A stretch of DNA of 13,877 nt from QNFN01 sp033722135 (GTDB lineage: Bacteria; Pseudomonadota; Gammaproteobacteria; QNFN01). Below the pieces are notes generated by a model that saw only the letters and a program-made list of their open reading frames with translations, was not told the DNA's origin and made no database searches. The DNA is taken from contig JAWVZO010000054.1 in assembly GCA_033722135.1 (NCBI GenBank), positions 1 to 13,877 of the forward strand, written 5' to 3'. A program made the position numbers and the translations under genes. Below, piece by piece: positions 5,818-13,877 of this stretch. Numbering within the stretch: the first letter of the stretch is position 1; every line of letters begins with the position of its first letter.

Positions 5818-6201
5818 TCAGAACATCGGGTTGCCGCTGGCCGTCGCCGTGGGGACGGCCTGGATCGCGTCCCAATGCTCGACGATCTTCCCTTCGTCGT
5901 CGAAGCGGAAGAAGTCCATGGTCACGTACTCGCCGTCGCCGGGCCAGACCTGGTGGGTGTGCAGAGCGACGAGGTCACCCTCGGCCACCGTGCGCAGGAA
6001 GGTGATCGACTTGTCGGGGTGCTCGCGCGCCATGCGCGTGAAGTAATCGACGAACCCCTGCGGGCCGTCGGCCACGACGGGGTTGTGCTGGATGTAGGTG
6101 TCGCCGACGTGTCGCGCGACCGCCGTGCCGGGGTCGCCCAGGAAGGCGGTGCGGTAGAAGTCGACGGCGCGGCGCCGGTTGGCACCGGGGTCGTACGGCA
6201 T
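5818..6201 (-). CDS. SnoaL-like (NTF2-fold) protein
   Basis: A 127-residue single-domain protein of the NTF2-like superfamily, in the group annotated as predicted SnoaL-like aldol condensation-catalysing enzymes. Signature segments are HVGDTYIQHNPVVADGPQGF at 31-50, HTHQVWPGD at 81-89, and IVEHWDAIQ at 106-114 in the last strand. The cone-shaped fold usually encloses a small hydrophobic ligand; the actual reaction in bacteria outside polyketide pathways is generally unknown. The ATG overlaps the upstream DUF805 stop codon in a TGATG arrangement, so translation is probably coupled. No polyketide genes are nearby, so a role in polyketide cyclisation is unlikely. Confidence 0.9.
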   Translation of the reverse strand: MPYDPGANRRRAVDFYRTAFLGDPGTAVARHVGDTYIQHNPVVADGPQGFVDYFTRMAREHPDKSITFLRTVAEGDLVALHTHQVWPGDGEYVTMDFFRFDDEGKIVEHWDAIQAVPTATASGNPMF

Positions 6202-6587
6202 CAGGCGACGACCCCGGTCGCCGGCTCGCCGAGCGGATCGGGACCGAACCGGTTACTCCCGCGCGTGCCAGGCAGGACGAAGAAGACGATCAGCACGATT
6301 GCGCCGAGGATCGGCAAGAGCCCGATCAGCAGCCACCAGCCGCTGCGGTCGGTGTCGTGCAGGCGGCGCACGCCGACCGTGATGCTGGGGATCAGGATGG
6401 CGAGGCTGTAGAGACCCTGGAAGAGGCCGTAACCGGTCTCCGGGTCGAACGTGCCGAACAGCACGTCGACGATCGCGAAGCCGATCGAGAAGATCACCGC
6501 GAACAAGAAGAAGAACCAGTACTCCTTGCGCCGCGCGCGCCCCTCGACCACGAAGTAGTTTCTCAGGACCCTCAGGAACCAGGACAT
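6201..6587 (-). CDS. DUF805 family inner-membrane protein
   Basis: A 128-residue membrane protein of the DUF805 family (E. coli relatives YhaH and YhaI). It shows the N-terminal motif GRARRKEYWFF at 16-26, hydrophobic segments at about 23-45, 55-72 and 85-106, the conserved loop RRLHDTDRSGWW at 74-85, and the C-terminal GSNRFGPDP at 110-118. All family hallmarks are present. An AAGGA-type ribosome site precedes the ATG. The stop codon overlaps the start of the SnoaL-like gene. The function of the family is not established. In E. coli, DUF805 genes lie next to yqjF-yqjG and the LysR gene yhaJ; here a DUF805 gene occurs about 2.7 kb from the matching doxX/yqjG operon, which may be coincidence. 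Confidence 0.92.
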   Translation of the reverse strand: MSWFLRVLRNYFVVEGRARRKEYWFFFLFAVIFSIGFAIVDVLFGTFDPETGYGLFQGLYSLAILIPSITVGVRRLHDTDRSGWWLLIGLLPILGAIVLIVFFVLPGTRGSNRFGPDPLGEPATGVVA

Positions 6588-6628
6588 CCTTGCCTCCTTG
6601 CGCGGAACGCCTCGACGGCGGCCTGCGG

Positions 6629-6838
6629 TCAGCGCCTCGTGAACAGGAACGCGCCGACGGCGAGGCAGACGCCCCCGGCGATGTAGCGGTTCATGACCGG
6701 GTCGGACTCCGCGCCGGTGAGCGCCTCGCTGATCTGGGAACCGAGCGAATCGGACATCTGCAGGCCCCAGAGGATCAGGCCGATCCCGGCCACGACCAGG
6801 GCCAGGCCGACGGCCTTCGTGACGGTATTCGAGCGCAT
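6629..6838 (-). CDS. DUF3185 family small membrane protein
   Basis: A 69-residue protein with two hydrophobic segments (about 8-27 and 52-66) joined by a short polar region, SDSLGSQISEALTGAESDPV at 29-48. Two membrane helices with the conserved SD/S...Q.SE..TG loop match DUF3185, a family of small bacterial inner-membrane proteins with no known function. AAGG lies 7 bases upstream of the ATG. It is followed by the DUF805 gene after 41 bases on the same strand, so the two could be co-transcribed. The 81 bases upstream would have to hold its promoter if it is not read from the gene above. Confidence 0.85.
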   Translation of the reverse strand: MRSNTVTKAVGLALVVAGIGLILWGLQMSDSLGSQISEALTGAESDPVMNRYIAGGVCLAVGAFLFTRR

Positions 6839-6919
6839 GGCGGGGCCTTCATACGGAGGGGATAGTCCCTAGCCTAGCAAGAAACCGGAACGGTCGCGGC
6901 GCGGCGGAGCGGGACGGGA

Positions 6920-7153
6920 TCACAGCGAATCGCGGATCAGCTTCACCCACGCGTCGAAGGAGTCCGCGGGCCAGTTGTTGTCGACGCGGAGCGCGCTCGG
7001 GTCATAGCGGCGCGGCCGCCCTCCGTACCAGTTGTACCAGGCCACCCCGTCCGCCTCGGGCACGCGGGCCAGCGGCACGTCGAACTCCTTGACGTAGAAC
7101 CCGGTGCCGTCGGGGAAGTCGGACGGTCTCGGAAGCGCGGGCGGCGACGCCAT
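6920..7153 (-). CDS. Small hypothetical protein, 77 residues
   Basis: I do not recognise a family. The protein is soluble, proline-rich at the start (MASPPALPRPSDFPDGTGFY) and rich in aromatic residues: VAWYNWYGGRPRRYDPSALR lies at 37-56 and NNWPADSFDAWVKLIRDSL closes it. The conserved-looking Trp/Tyr pattern and codon use like its neighbours support a real gene. A GGGAAG ribosome site lies 5-8 bases upstream of the ATG. It follows the second lipoprotein gene of the M48 operon by 56 bases on the same strand and might be its distal member. Confidence 0.7.
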   Translation of the reverse strand: MASPPALPRPSDFPDGTGFYVKEFDVPLARVPEADGVAWYNWYGGRPRRYDPSALRVDNNWPADSFDAWVKLIRDSL

Positions 7154-7209
7154 GGCTATCTTCCCTGGTGGGTGAACGCCCGGAACGGGCCGACGTGGCG
7201 AGGGGCGGC

Positions 7210-7821
7210 CTAGCCGGCGACCCGCGCCGAGGCGAACACCCGCTCGACCTCGGGCAGGTAACGCTCGAAATAGTGCAGCTTCGCGCCGAGGAACCAGATC
7301 ATGTAGAGCCGGCCGTCGTGCACGGCACCGAGCGCGGTCCCGCTGCGCACCACCTCGTCCTGGCCGACCATCGAGGTCTCGAAGCGGAAGCCGTCGAGGC
7401 CGGCCAGCGTCGCCGGCCGCAGGCCCGTCGTCTCCACGATCGCGGTGCCGTAGACGACCGACGTGGTGTCGCGGAACAGGTCGGCGATCTCCAGCGGGGT
7501 CATGCGCGCGCGGAACACCGGCGGTTTCTCACCCTCCTTGGCTCCCGGCAGCCTGCGGCGGACGAAGATCGGCTCGCCCTCCTCGACGCCTGCGAAGAAG
7601 GTCATCATGTTCAGCATCGTCCCGTCGAGCGTCCAGACCTCCACCTTGCCGTCGATGCCCGGCGTGGCGACCCGGTTCCAGGCCCTCCCGGGTGTCACGG
7701 TGAGTGTCTCGCGGACGGTCTGCGGCCCCGGTTCGACCAGGGTGTAGGGTGTGGCGCAACCGCCCAGCAGCAGGAGCGCGACGAGGCACGGGATGGCGAT
7801 ACGCAACGGCGTTCTCCTCAC
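7210..7821 (-). CDS. Predicted lipoprotein of the M48 operon
   Basis: A protein of about 203 residues with a lipoprotein signal peptide: basic start, hydrophobic core and lipobox LLGGC with Cys22. The mature part has a beta-rich N-terminal half (GRAWNRVATPGIDGKVEVWT) and a segment ATLAGLDGFRFETSMVGQDE, suggesting a compact envelope domain; I know no named family. It is the last gene of a coupled operon: its GTG overlaps the metalloprotease stop codon as GTGA. The start is uncertain. An in-frame TTG at 7806 has GAGGAG 7 bases upstream and would still leave a good signal peptide (MRIAIPCLVALLLLGGC), so translation may begin there. It is probably anchored in the outer membrane; the residue after the Cys is Ala, not Asp. 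Confidence 0.85.
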   Translation of the reverse strand: MRRTPLRIAIPCLVALLLLGGCATPYTLVEPGPQTVRETLTVTPGRAWNRVATPGIDGKVEVWTLDGTMLNMMTFFAGVEEGEPIFVRRRLPGAKEGEKPPVFRARMTPLEIADLFRDTTSVVYGTAIVETTGLRPATLAGLDGFRFETSMVGQDEVVRSGTALGAVHDGRLYMIWFLGAKLHYFERYLPEVERVFASARVAG

Positions 7822-8990
7822 GGCATGAGCGACCGGATCATCGCCCGGTCTCCGGCATCGGGGACGAGGCGCAAGTAGGCCTCGAACGCCTCGCGGGCCG
7901 CGGCGTCGTCGCCCGCCCTCAGCGCGACCAATCCCCGGGAGCGGTGCAGCTCGGGCGGCGCCTCGCGGGCCCGTGCCGCCCGCGCGTAGGCCGCGCGCGC
8001 CAGGGCGTCGTCACCCTCTTCGCCGCGCAGCCGGTGGACCTCGCCCTTGGCGAACCAGAGGTAGCCGTCGTCGTGGTCGCGGTCGAGCAGGCGCGCGAAC
8101 AGCGCCTCGCTGCGGCCGTACTGGCGCAGGGCGAGCTCGTCATCCAGCAGCAGGCTACGCACCTGGCGCAGGCCCTCTCGGTGGCGTTCACGGCCGCGCA
8201 TGCCGGTGTCGCCGCGGCGATCGCGGGCGAGATTCCGGAGGGTGTCGACGCGCTCCTCCGGCGCGGGATGGGTGGCGAAGAAGACGCCGCGGTCGCGCTC
8301 CGCGGTCGAGTGCGCCATCTCCTCGATCAGCTGTTCCCAGACCTCGGCGGCGGCGATCGGTGCGTAGCCGGCCCCGGACATCAGCTCGAGTCCGACGGCG
8401 TCAGCCTCGCGTTCCTGCTCGCGGCTGAAGGCGAAGATGCTGGCGAGCAGCGCCAGGTCGGAGACCGTCGACAGCAAGCCGACCCCGCCCGCGGCGAGCC
8501 CGAGGCCCAGGAACGCCGAGAAATTGGCCTTGTCGCGCAGGTCGCGGAACCGCTGCAGCGTGTGGCGCTGCAGGTAGTGGCCCATCTCGTGGCCGATCAC
8601 CGCGGCGAGCTGCGCCTCGTCCAGGCAGCGCAGCAGCAGCCCGGACCAGACCTGGGTCATGCCGTTCGGCGCCATGCTGGCGTTGAACAGCGGCGTGCGC
8701 ACCACGTACTGGCGGAGGTCGCCGCAGTGCTCCGGGGCAAGGCGGCAGGCGATGGTGCGCAGGTACTCGGCGAGCGCGGGGTCGCGGATCAGGAAGCGGG
8801 AATCGGCGAGTTCACGCTCGGCGCGGTCCATCGTCGCCCAGAGTCCGAGTTCGTCGCTCTCCCCCGCCGGGCGGTAGCCCGGCGTGACGGGTCCCGTATC
8901 CCGCGCCGGTGGCGCTGCCGCGCAGCCGAGCAGAGAGAGCGCCGCGCAGCTGCACATCCCGATCCCGAAGTCGCGCCGGGTGAGGCTCAT
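7818..8990 (-). CDS. M48-family zinc metalloprotease, Tat-type lipoprotein with C-terminal TPR-like region
   Basis: A 390-residue envelope metalloprotease related to BepA/LoiP. Residues 1-23 combine a twin-arginine motif (LTRRDFGIG) with a lipobox ending at Cys23, implying folded export followed by lipid anchoring. The zinc site is HEMGH at 134-138, the third ligand lies in EREADAVG (Glu193, with Asp197), and THP at 240-242 supplies His241, matching the regulatory histidine of BepA. A hydrophobic helix pair (about 158-190) follows the active site. Residues 285-385 form helical repeats resembling TPRs, as in BepA, but shorter. The ATG overlaps the stop of the upstream lipoprotein (ATGA), and its own stop overlaps the next gene (GTGA). 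Role by family: quality control of outer-membrane proteins. Tat export is inferred; BepA itself uses Sec. Confidence 0.92.
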   Translation of the reverse strand: MSLTRRDFGIGMCSCAALSLLGCAAAPPARDTGPVTPGYRPAGESDELGLWATMDRAERELADSRFLIRDPALAEYLRTIACRLAPEHCGDLRQYVVRTPLFNASMAPNGMTQVWSGLLLRCLDEAQLAAVIGHEMGHYLQRHTLQRFRDLRDKANFSAFLGLGLAAGGVGLLSTVSDLALLASIFAFSREQEREADAVGLELMSGAGYAPIAAAEVWEQLIEEMAHSTAERDRGVFFATHPAPEERVDTLRNLARDRRGDTGMRGRERHREGLRQVRSLLLDDELALRQYGRSEALFARLLDRDHDDGYLWFAKGEVHRLRGEEGDDALARAAYARAARAREAPPELHRSRGLVALRAGDDAAAREAFEAYLRLVPDAGDRAMIRSLMP

Positions 8991-9763
8991 CTGGGTGCTT
9001 CGTCGAGCAGCACCCGGACCATCTCGCGCGCGCCGTCGGCGGTGCGCAGGTCCCCCGTGCCGCGCGCGAACCGGTTGAACCAGACCACGTCGCCGCTGTT
9101 GAGATCCACCAGGGAGGCGAATCCGACTTGCGCGCCCCCGGGTACGCCGACCCCCATCACCGCGGCGACGACGATCAGGGCGACCCGGCCCGAGCTCGCG
9201 TAGCTGTCGCGCATGAAGAAGAACAGCGCGTAATCGGCCTGCTGGAGGCGGGCGATGGTCGCCACCTCGGGGCCGAGCGACCAGTCGAAGTCCGCCTCCT
9301 TCGACGGAAGCTGCTGCCCGGGCAGGTACTTGTGGAGCAGGATCGCCTGGCCGACCGCGCGGTGCAGCTTGACCAGGTCGCTGACGGTCCGTTGCTCGGT
9401 CGCGTCGCCCCGTGCCGGGTCGTGCTCGAACAGCTCCATGCCACGCGCCCGCGCCTCGGCGGCGAACGCGGCGCGCACGTGCTCGTGGGCCGCCGCAGTC
9501 CACTCCGCGCGCGGCTCCTCGACCCCGCCCGCGCTGAGGACGCTCAGCTCGAGGTCGATCGGCATCAGCACGATCCTCGGCGGTCCGTCGCCGCGGGGCA
9601 GCGTCTCCGTGGTCCTCTGGACCTGCGAGGCGCAACCGGCGAGCAGCAACAGCGCCAGGAGCGACAGCGCGACACCGGGCCGCACCGCGGATAGATGGCT
9701 CGTGCGGGATGGCCTGGACACGGTGCGGCAGCCTCGCCCACCGGCCGAGCGCGGTGCGGTCAT
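8987..9763 (-). CDS. Predicted lipoprotein preceding the M48 protease
   Basis: A protein of 258 residues from the ATG at 9763, which overlaps the upstream stop codon as ATGA. The hydrophobic stretch VALSLLALLLLAGC ends in a lipobox at Cys44, giving an unusually long basic n-region; in-frame GTG codons at 9721 and 9685 would yield more typical signal peptides, and translation may start at one of them. The mature domain begins RIVLMPIDLELSVLSAGG and includes LQQADYALFFFMRDSYASSG and FASLVDLNSGDVVWFNRF, a pattern seen in envelope lipoproteins that assess or bind partner proteins; no named family recognised. The next gene, an M48 metalloprotease, starts inside its stop codon, which suggests stoichiometric synthesis and a common task in the periplasm. 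Confidence 0.82.
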   Translation of the reverse strand: MTAPRSAGGRGCRTVSRPSRTSHLSAVRPGVALSLLALLLLAGCASQVQRTTETLPRGDGPPRIVLMPIDLELSVLSAGGVEEPRAEWTAAAHEHVRAAFAAEARARGMELFEHDPARGDATEQRTVSDLVKLHRAVGQAILLHKYLPGQQLPSKEADFDWSLGPEVATIARLQQADYALFFFMRDSYASSGRVALIVVAAVMGVGVPGGAQVGFASLVDLNSGDVVWFNRFARGTGDLRTADGAREMVRVLLDEAPR

Positions 9764-10116
9764 GCGTTGACCCACTCCAGGGCCGCGTCCGCCTGGTCGG
9801 CGTAGAAGAACCGGACCTCGTCGCTGAAGAACAGGCCGGAGAACCGCGTGCCCCACTCTTCCCATCGACGGTCGCCGACGACGGCCATGCGGCCGAAATG
9901 GTCGCGGTAGCGGACATCGAACTTCAGGTCTTCCCAGAGCGCACCGAGTTCGAAACCGGCGAACTCCTCGAGGGTGATCAGGAAGCGCAGCTTGCCGTGC
10001 GTGTCGAGCAGGCGCTCGAGGACGGGCAGGGCCTGGTCGTAGTCGGAGCGGGTGAGTTTGCCGTGCACCGCGACCGTCACGACGCCTTTCTCGTTGGGAC
10101 CCCCGATGCGCAGCAT
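9760..10116 (-). CDS. SpoIIAA-like (STAS/SEC14-type) protein
   Basis: A 118-residue cytosolic protein of the SpoIIAA-like family. Recognisable segments are VVTVAVHGKLTRSDYDQALP at 12-31, a strand with RFLITLEEFAGF at 44-55, the central WEDLKFDVRYRDHFGRMAVV at 61-80, VGDRRWEEW at 80-88, and the C-terminal RFFYADQADAALEWV at 102-116. The fold resembles STAS/CRAL-TRIO domains and may bind lipids or nucleotides; function in bacteria is not settled. It is not an anti-sigma antagonist of the sporulation type, since the phosphorylatable serine motif is not evident. It is the first gene of a four-gene operon in which every junction overlaps by 4 bases, so it may have a cytosolic link to the envelope proteins encoded downstream. 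Confidence 0.88.
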   Translation of the reverse strand: MLRIGGPNEKGVVTVAVHGKLTRSDYDQALPVLERLLDTHGKLRFLITLEEFAGFELGALWEDLKFDVRYRDHFGRMAVVGDRRWEEWGTRFSGLFFSDEVRFFYADQADAALEWVNA

Positions 10117-10195
10117 GACCGATTCCGTTCCTGGTTTCCCGCTAGGTTAGCGCCATCGGCGCCGCCGGAGAAGATGGGCGGGCAAGGCCGTGGGA

Positions 10196-10489
10196 TCAGC
10201 GGTTTTCGAGCATCTCGCGGTGGCGCCGCAGGGTCTCGTGATCGAGGTCGATATCGAGATCGATCGTCGCCGGGATACCCACGCCGAAGGCCGGCTTTAT
10301 CCCGTCGCCCGGCCGGGGGACCGGTTCGTCGCGTGCCAGCAGTTCGAACACATGCCGGCTCGCCGCTTCCTGCATGCGGAGGACGGCCTCCTCGACGGAT
10401 CCGCCCGTGGCGATGCAGCCGGGGAGATCGGGCACGGTCGCATCGTACCCGTGACCGTTGCGCTTGCGGAGAATGGCCAGGTATTTCAC
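10196..10489 (-). CDS. HicB-like antitoxin domain protein, no HicA partner visible
   Basis: A 97-residue protein with the HicB N-terminal RNase-H-like fold: MKYLAILRKRNGHGYDATVP at 1-20, the signature PDLPGCIATGGS at 20-31, and the helix VEEAVLRMQEAASRHVFELL at 32-51. The C-terminal part (GIKPAFGVGIPATIDLDIDL, then DHETLRRHREMLENR) has no clear helix-turn-helix or ribbon-helix-helix. I chose GTG at 10489 because it gives the canonical family start; an in-frame ATG at 10561 would add 24 residues that look non-coding and has no ribosome site. HicB normally pairs with a small HicA mRNA interferase carrying a GSHxxF motif; none is found within 250 bases on either side. It may be a solitary regulator or a remnant module. 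Confidence 0.72.
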   Translation of the reverse strand: MKYLAILRKRNGHGYDATVPDLPGCIATGGSVEEAVLRMQEAASRHVFELLARDEPVPRPGDGIKPAFGVGIPATIDLDIDLDHETLRRHREMLENR

Positions 10490-10813
10490 GTCTCGGGTTT
10501 CCCGATTCGCGACGGCTTCGGCAGTCCACCTGCCGTCCCGGCGCTTGCGTGGACCCAGCATAAATCAACGGCTTTACAGCGTCTGTAGGCCCTGGATGAC
10601 AGCCTTGTCGGTTTACGACTACATGGATTTGATGTCGCGGAATGCCGGGCAGGCACCGAACCGGCCAACGAGGCGCAGCAACGCATCGACGGCGCCCCTC
10701 AGTCCATGCGCTCGACGGCCCCGATCGCGGAGCGGCCAGCTCGGCCCGCCTTGAAACCTCGTGACCCGGTGCGCGGAACGCGGGCAACCCGCCTGGAGCA
10801 GATGCGCCCGGCG
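10490..10813. other. Region without a supported gene
   Basis: These 324 bases separate the HicB-like gene from the DUF1330 gene. No frame gives a convincing protein. Two local structures are visible: TCGGG-TTT-CCCGA near 10494-10506, just upstream of the HicB GTG, and GCGGG-CAA-CCCGC at 10780-10792, 22 bases beyond the DUF1330 stop codon, which may end the ppk transcript although no T run follows. The HicB promoter should lie here, but I cannot place it. Confidence 0.6.
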
Positions 10814-11107
10814 TCAGGAATCCGCCGATTCGTAGGCGGTGATCAGCACGTCGGCGGCGCGGTCGCGCAGCGGGACCAGCGCCTGGTAGGCGTCAGAATC
10901 ATGCCAGCGCTGCAGCTCGTCGAGATCGGAGAAGTGGATCACCACGACCCGCTCGCGCGGCTGCGTACCAGCAAGGTCTCGCGCATGGCGCCCGCGGAAC
11001 GTGACCTCGGCCGCGAACGGCTCGAGCGATGCGGCGACGCCGGCGACGTAGCGCTCCCAGCGCGCCTCGTCGCGGACCCGTACCTGGCCGACCAGCCACG
11101 CGGACAC
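10814..11107 (-). CDS. DUF1330 (dimeric alpha-beta barrel) protein
   Basis: A 97-residue protein with the ferredoxin-like fold shared by DUF1330 and small monooxygenases. The start SAWLVGQVRVRDEARWERYV (2-21) is a strand-helix unit, followed by FAAEVTFRGRHARDL, the strand ERVVVIHFSDLDELQRWHDS at 52-71 and DAYQALVPLRDRAADV at 72-87, the classical DUF1330 ending. It starts with GTG at 11107, only 16 bases after the ppk stop codon on the same strand, so it is probably translated from the ppk transcript. The family has no firmly established reaction. Its link to polyphosphate metabolism is by position only. Confidence 0.87.
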   Translation of the reverse strand: MSAWLVGQVRVRDEARWERYVAGVAASLEPFAAEVTFRGRHARDLAGTQPRERVVVIHFSDLDELQRWHDSDAYQALVPLRDRAADVLITAYESADS

Positions 11108-11123
11108 GGCGACGCGCCCCGCC

Positions 11124-13298
<2,175 letters not shown>

Positions 13299-13343
13299 CG
13301 GCGGCTCCTCGGTTGTCGTGCGGCGTGCTGGAAGGGACGAATA

Positions 13344-13653
13344 TCAAAAAATTATGGCAGAAGTTCGGCGCGGCTGCGCCGCCCGGCGGGCGCGGGTCAC
13401 GCCCCCGGCGTCACGCACCTCGAAGCCGAGGGCCGCGCTGGCGCGGTCGACGAAGAGAACGAGCCACGTCGCGAACTCCTCGGGCGACATGTCGCCCTCG
13501 ATCACCAGGCCGGACGGCTCCACCGACGCGACGACGCGGCCGCGATCGTCGGACCTCGCCACCCAGACCGGGCAGCGTCGCGTAGACCTCGGTAAGGCGC
13601 ACGCAGTCCGGATCGGGCAGGTCGTGGGAGATGTTCAGCGTGATCGAGACCAT
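13344..13653 (-). pseudogene. Small unknown gene split by a one-base frameshift
   Basis: Reading starts at ATG 13653, which has a strong GAGGAG site, and gives MVSITLNISHDLPDPDCVRL and EVYATLP. Near 13570-13572 (a run of three C on the coding strand) the plausible frame changes by one base and continues as VWVARSDDRGRVVASVEPSG, then IEGDMSPEEFATWLVLFVDR and FEVRDAG, ending at 13344. Removing one base would give one protein of about 103 residues with matching composition. Left as is, the first frame becomes an arginine-rich run typical of a shadow frame. This may be a true mutation, a sequencing error, or less likely a programmed +1 shift. The composite has no family I recognise; it looks like a soluble alpha-beta protein. 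It ends 45 bases upstream of ppk, whose promoter may overlap its AT-rich end. Confidence 0.65.
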
Positions 13654-13680
13654 CGACGGCTCCTCGTGCCCAGGGTGGAT

Positions 13681-13877
13681 TCAGCGCCCCCCGCGCAGGT
13701 GCATGGCGAGGCAGGGAGCGAGCGCCGTGGCGAGTAGCACGAGCACCATGAGGTTGCCGGCAGAGACGTCGAACACCGCGAGGATCTCGGACCACGACCT
13801 GCCGAGCACGTAGCGACCGAAGAGCAGCTCGAAGGTGAGCGTGAGCCCGAGCCAGAGCGTGCCGACGCCGCTGCAGG
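13681..13877 (-). CDS. Integral membrane protein, C-terminal part only
   Basis: The last 65 residues of a protein whose start lies beyond the right edge. One membrane segment is visible at VGTLWLGLTLTFELLFGRYV, followed by the polar LGRSWSEILAVFDVSAGN and a second segment LMVLVLLATALAPCLAMHL, ending in RGGR. The pattern (WxGLTLxFE...FGRYV...SW...L...YD-like...G.L..LVLL) resembles small uncharacterised bacterial membrane proteins that I cannot name. The stop codon lies 27 bases before the frameshifted gene's ATG on the same strand, so they may form one transcript. Confidence 0.75.
   Translation of the reverse strand, partial: CSGVGTLWLGLTLTFELLFGRYVLGRSWSEILAVFDVSAGNLMVLVLLATALAPCLAMHLRGGR

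Noticed and set aside
7704..9203. Long plus-strand open frame of 499 codons
   Set aside because: Antisense to the M48 protease and both lipoproteins, which have clear signal peptides and motifs; its composition is that of a shadow frame.
8991..9917. Upstream extension of the M48 reading frame to 9917
   Set aside because: The extension is arginine-rich and overlaps the lipoprotein gene; the RR-lipobox signal peptide and ATGA overlap fix the start at 8990.
10150..10162. Short inverted repeat GCGCC-ATC-GGCGC between the HicB-like and SpoIIAA-like genes
   Set aside because: A 5-bp stem in GC-rich DNA is expected by chance and no T run follows.
10190..10588. Plus-strand frame of 132 codons opposite the HicB-like gene, considered as a toxin partner
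   Set aside because: No HicA features such as GSHxxF, and it is fully antisense to the HicB signature sequence.
13367..13380. GGCGC-GGCT-GCGCC hairpin near a run of six T on the minus strand, considered as a terminator before ppk
   Set aside because: The T run lies well beyond the stem and encodes the last residues of the frameshifted gene, so a standard terminator is not supported.

Overview
The window is GC-rich bacterial chromosomal DNA (by eye about two thirds G+C) with tightly packed genes. AT-rich patches occur only in the two LysR-divergent intergenic regions and just upstream of ppk. The gene set (GcvA-type LysR regulator, glutathionyl-hydroquinone reductase, DUF805, DUF3185, SpoIIAA-like protein, BepA-type M48 lipoprotein, PPK1) suggests a GC-rich gammaproteobacterium. 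That placement is inferred from families, not from a marker gene. I see no rRNA, tRNA, CRISPR array, transposase or prophage gene.

Left part (1-3621): a LysR regulator that runs off the left edge is divergent from a four-gene plus-strand operon. The operon encodes a DoxX membrane protein, a class III extradiol (DOPA-type) dioxygenase, a glutathionyl-hydroquinone reductase and a tandem CDGSH iron-sulfur protein. It ends in a GC hairpin with a short T run. The content points to handling of catechols and quinones or electrophile stress, controlled by the LysR protein. A perfect 15-bp hairpin lies between the first two genes of the operon.

Middle (3735-5811): a membrane-anchored thioredoxin-fold protein without catalytic cysteines lies downstream of a GcvA-type LysR gene. 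That regulator is divergent from an unusually long DUF1127 protein. Its divergent promoter region shares a roughly 37-base gapped element with the first LysR-divergent region, in the same orientation and at nearly the same distance from the lysR start codon.

Right of that, all genes are on the minus strand. They include a coupled pair (DUF805 then SnoaL-like), a DUF3185 membrane protein, an unknown 77-residue protein, and an operon of four genes joined by 4-base overlaps (SpoIIAA-like, lipoprotein, Tat-type M48 metalloprotease lipoprotein, second lipoprotein), which looks like an envelope maintenance unit. Then come a HicB-like antitoxin without a visible toxin, and polyphosphate kinase 1 followed by a DUF1330 protein. 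Upstream of ppk is a small gene split by a one-base frameshift, then the C-terminus of a membrane protein that enters from the right edge.

The most unusual signals are the shared element at the two LysR-divergent regions, the compact quinone/catechol operon, the cysteine-less thioredoxin-fold protein and the overlapping M48 operon.
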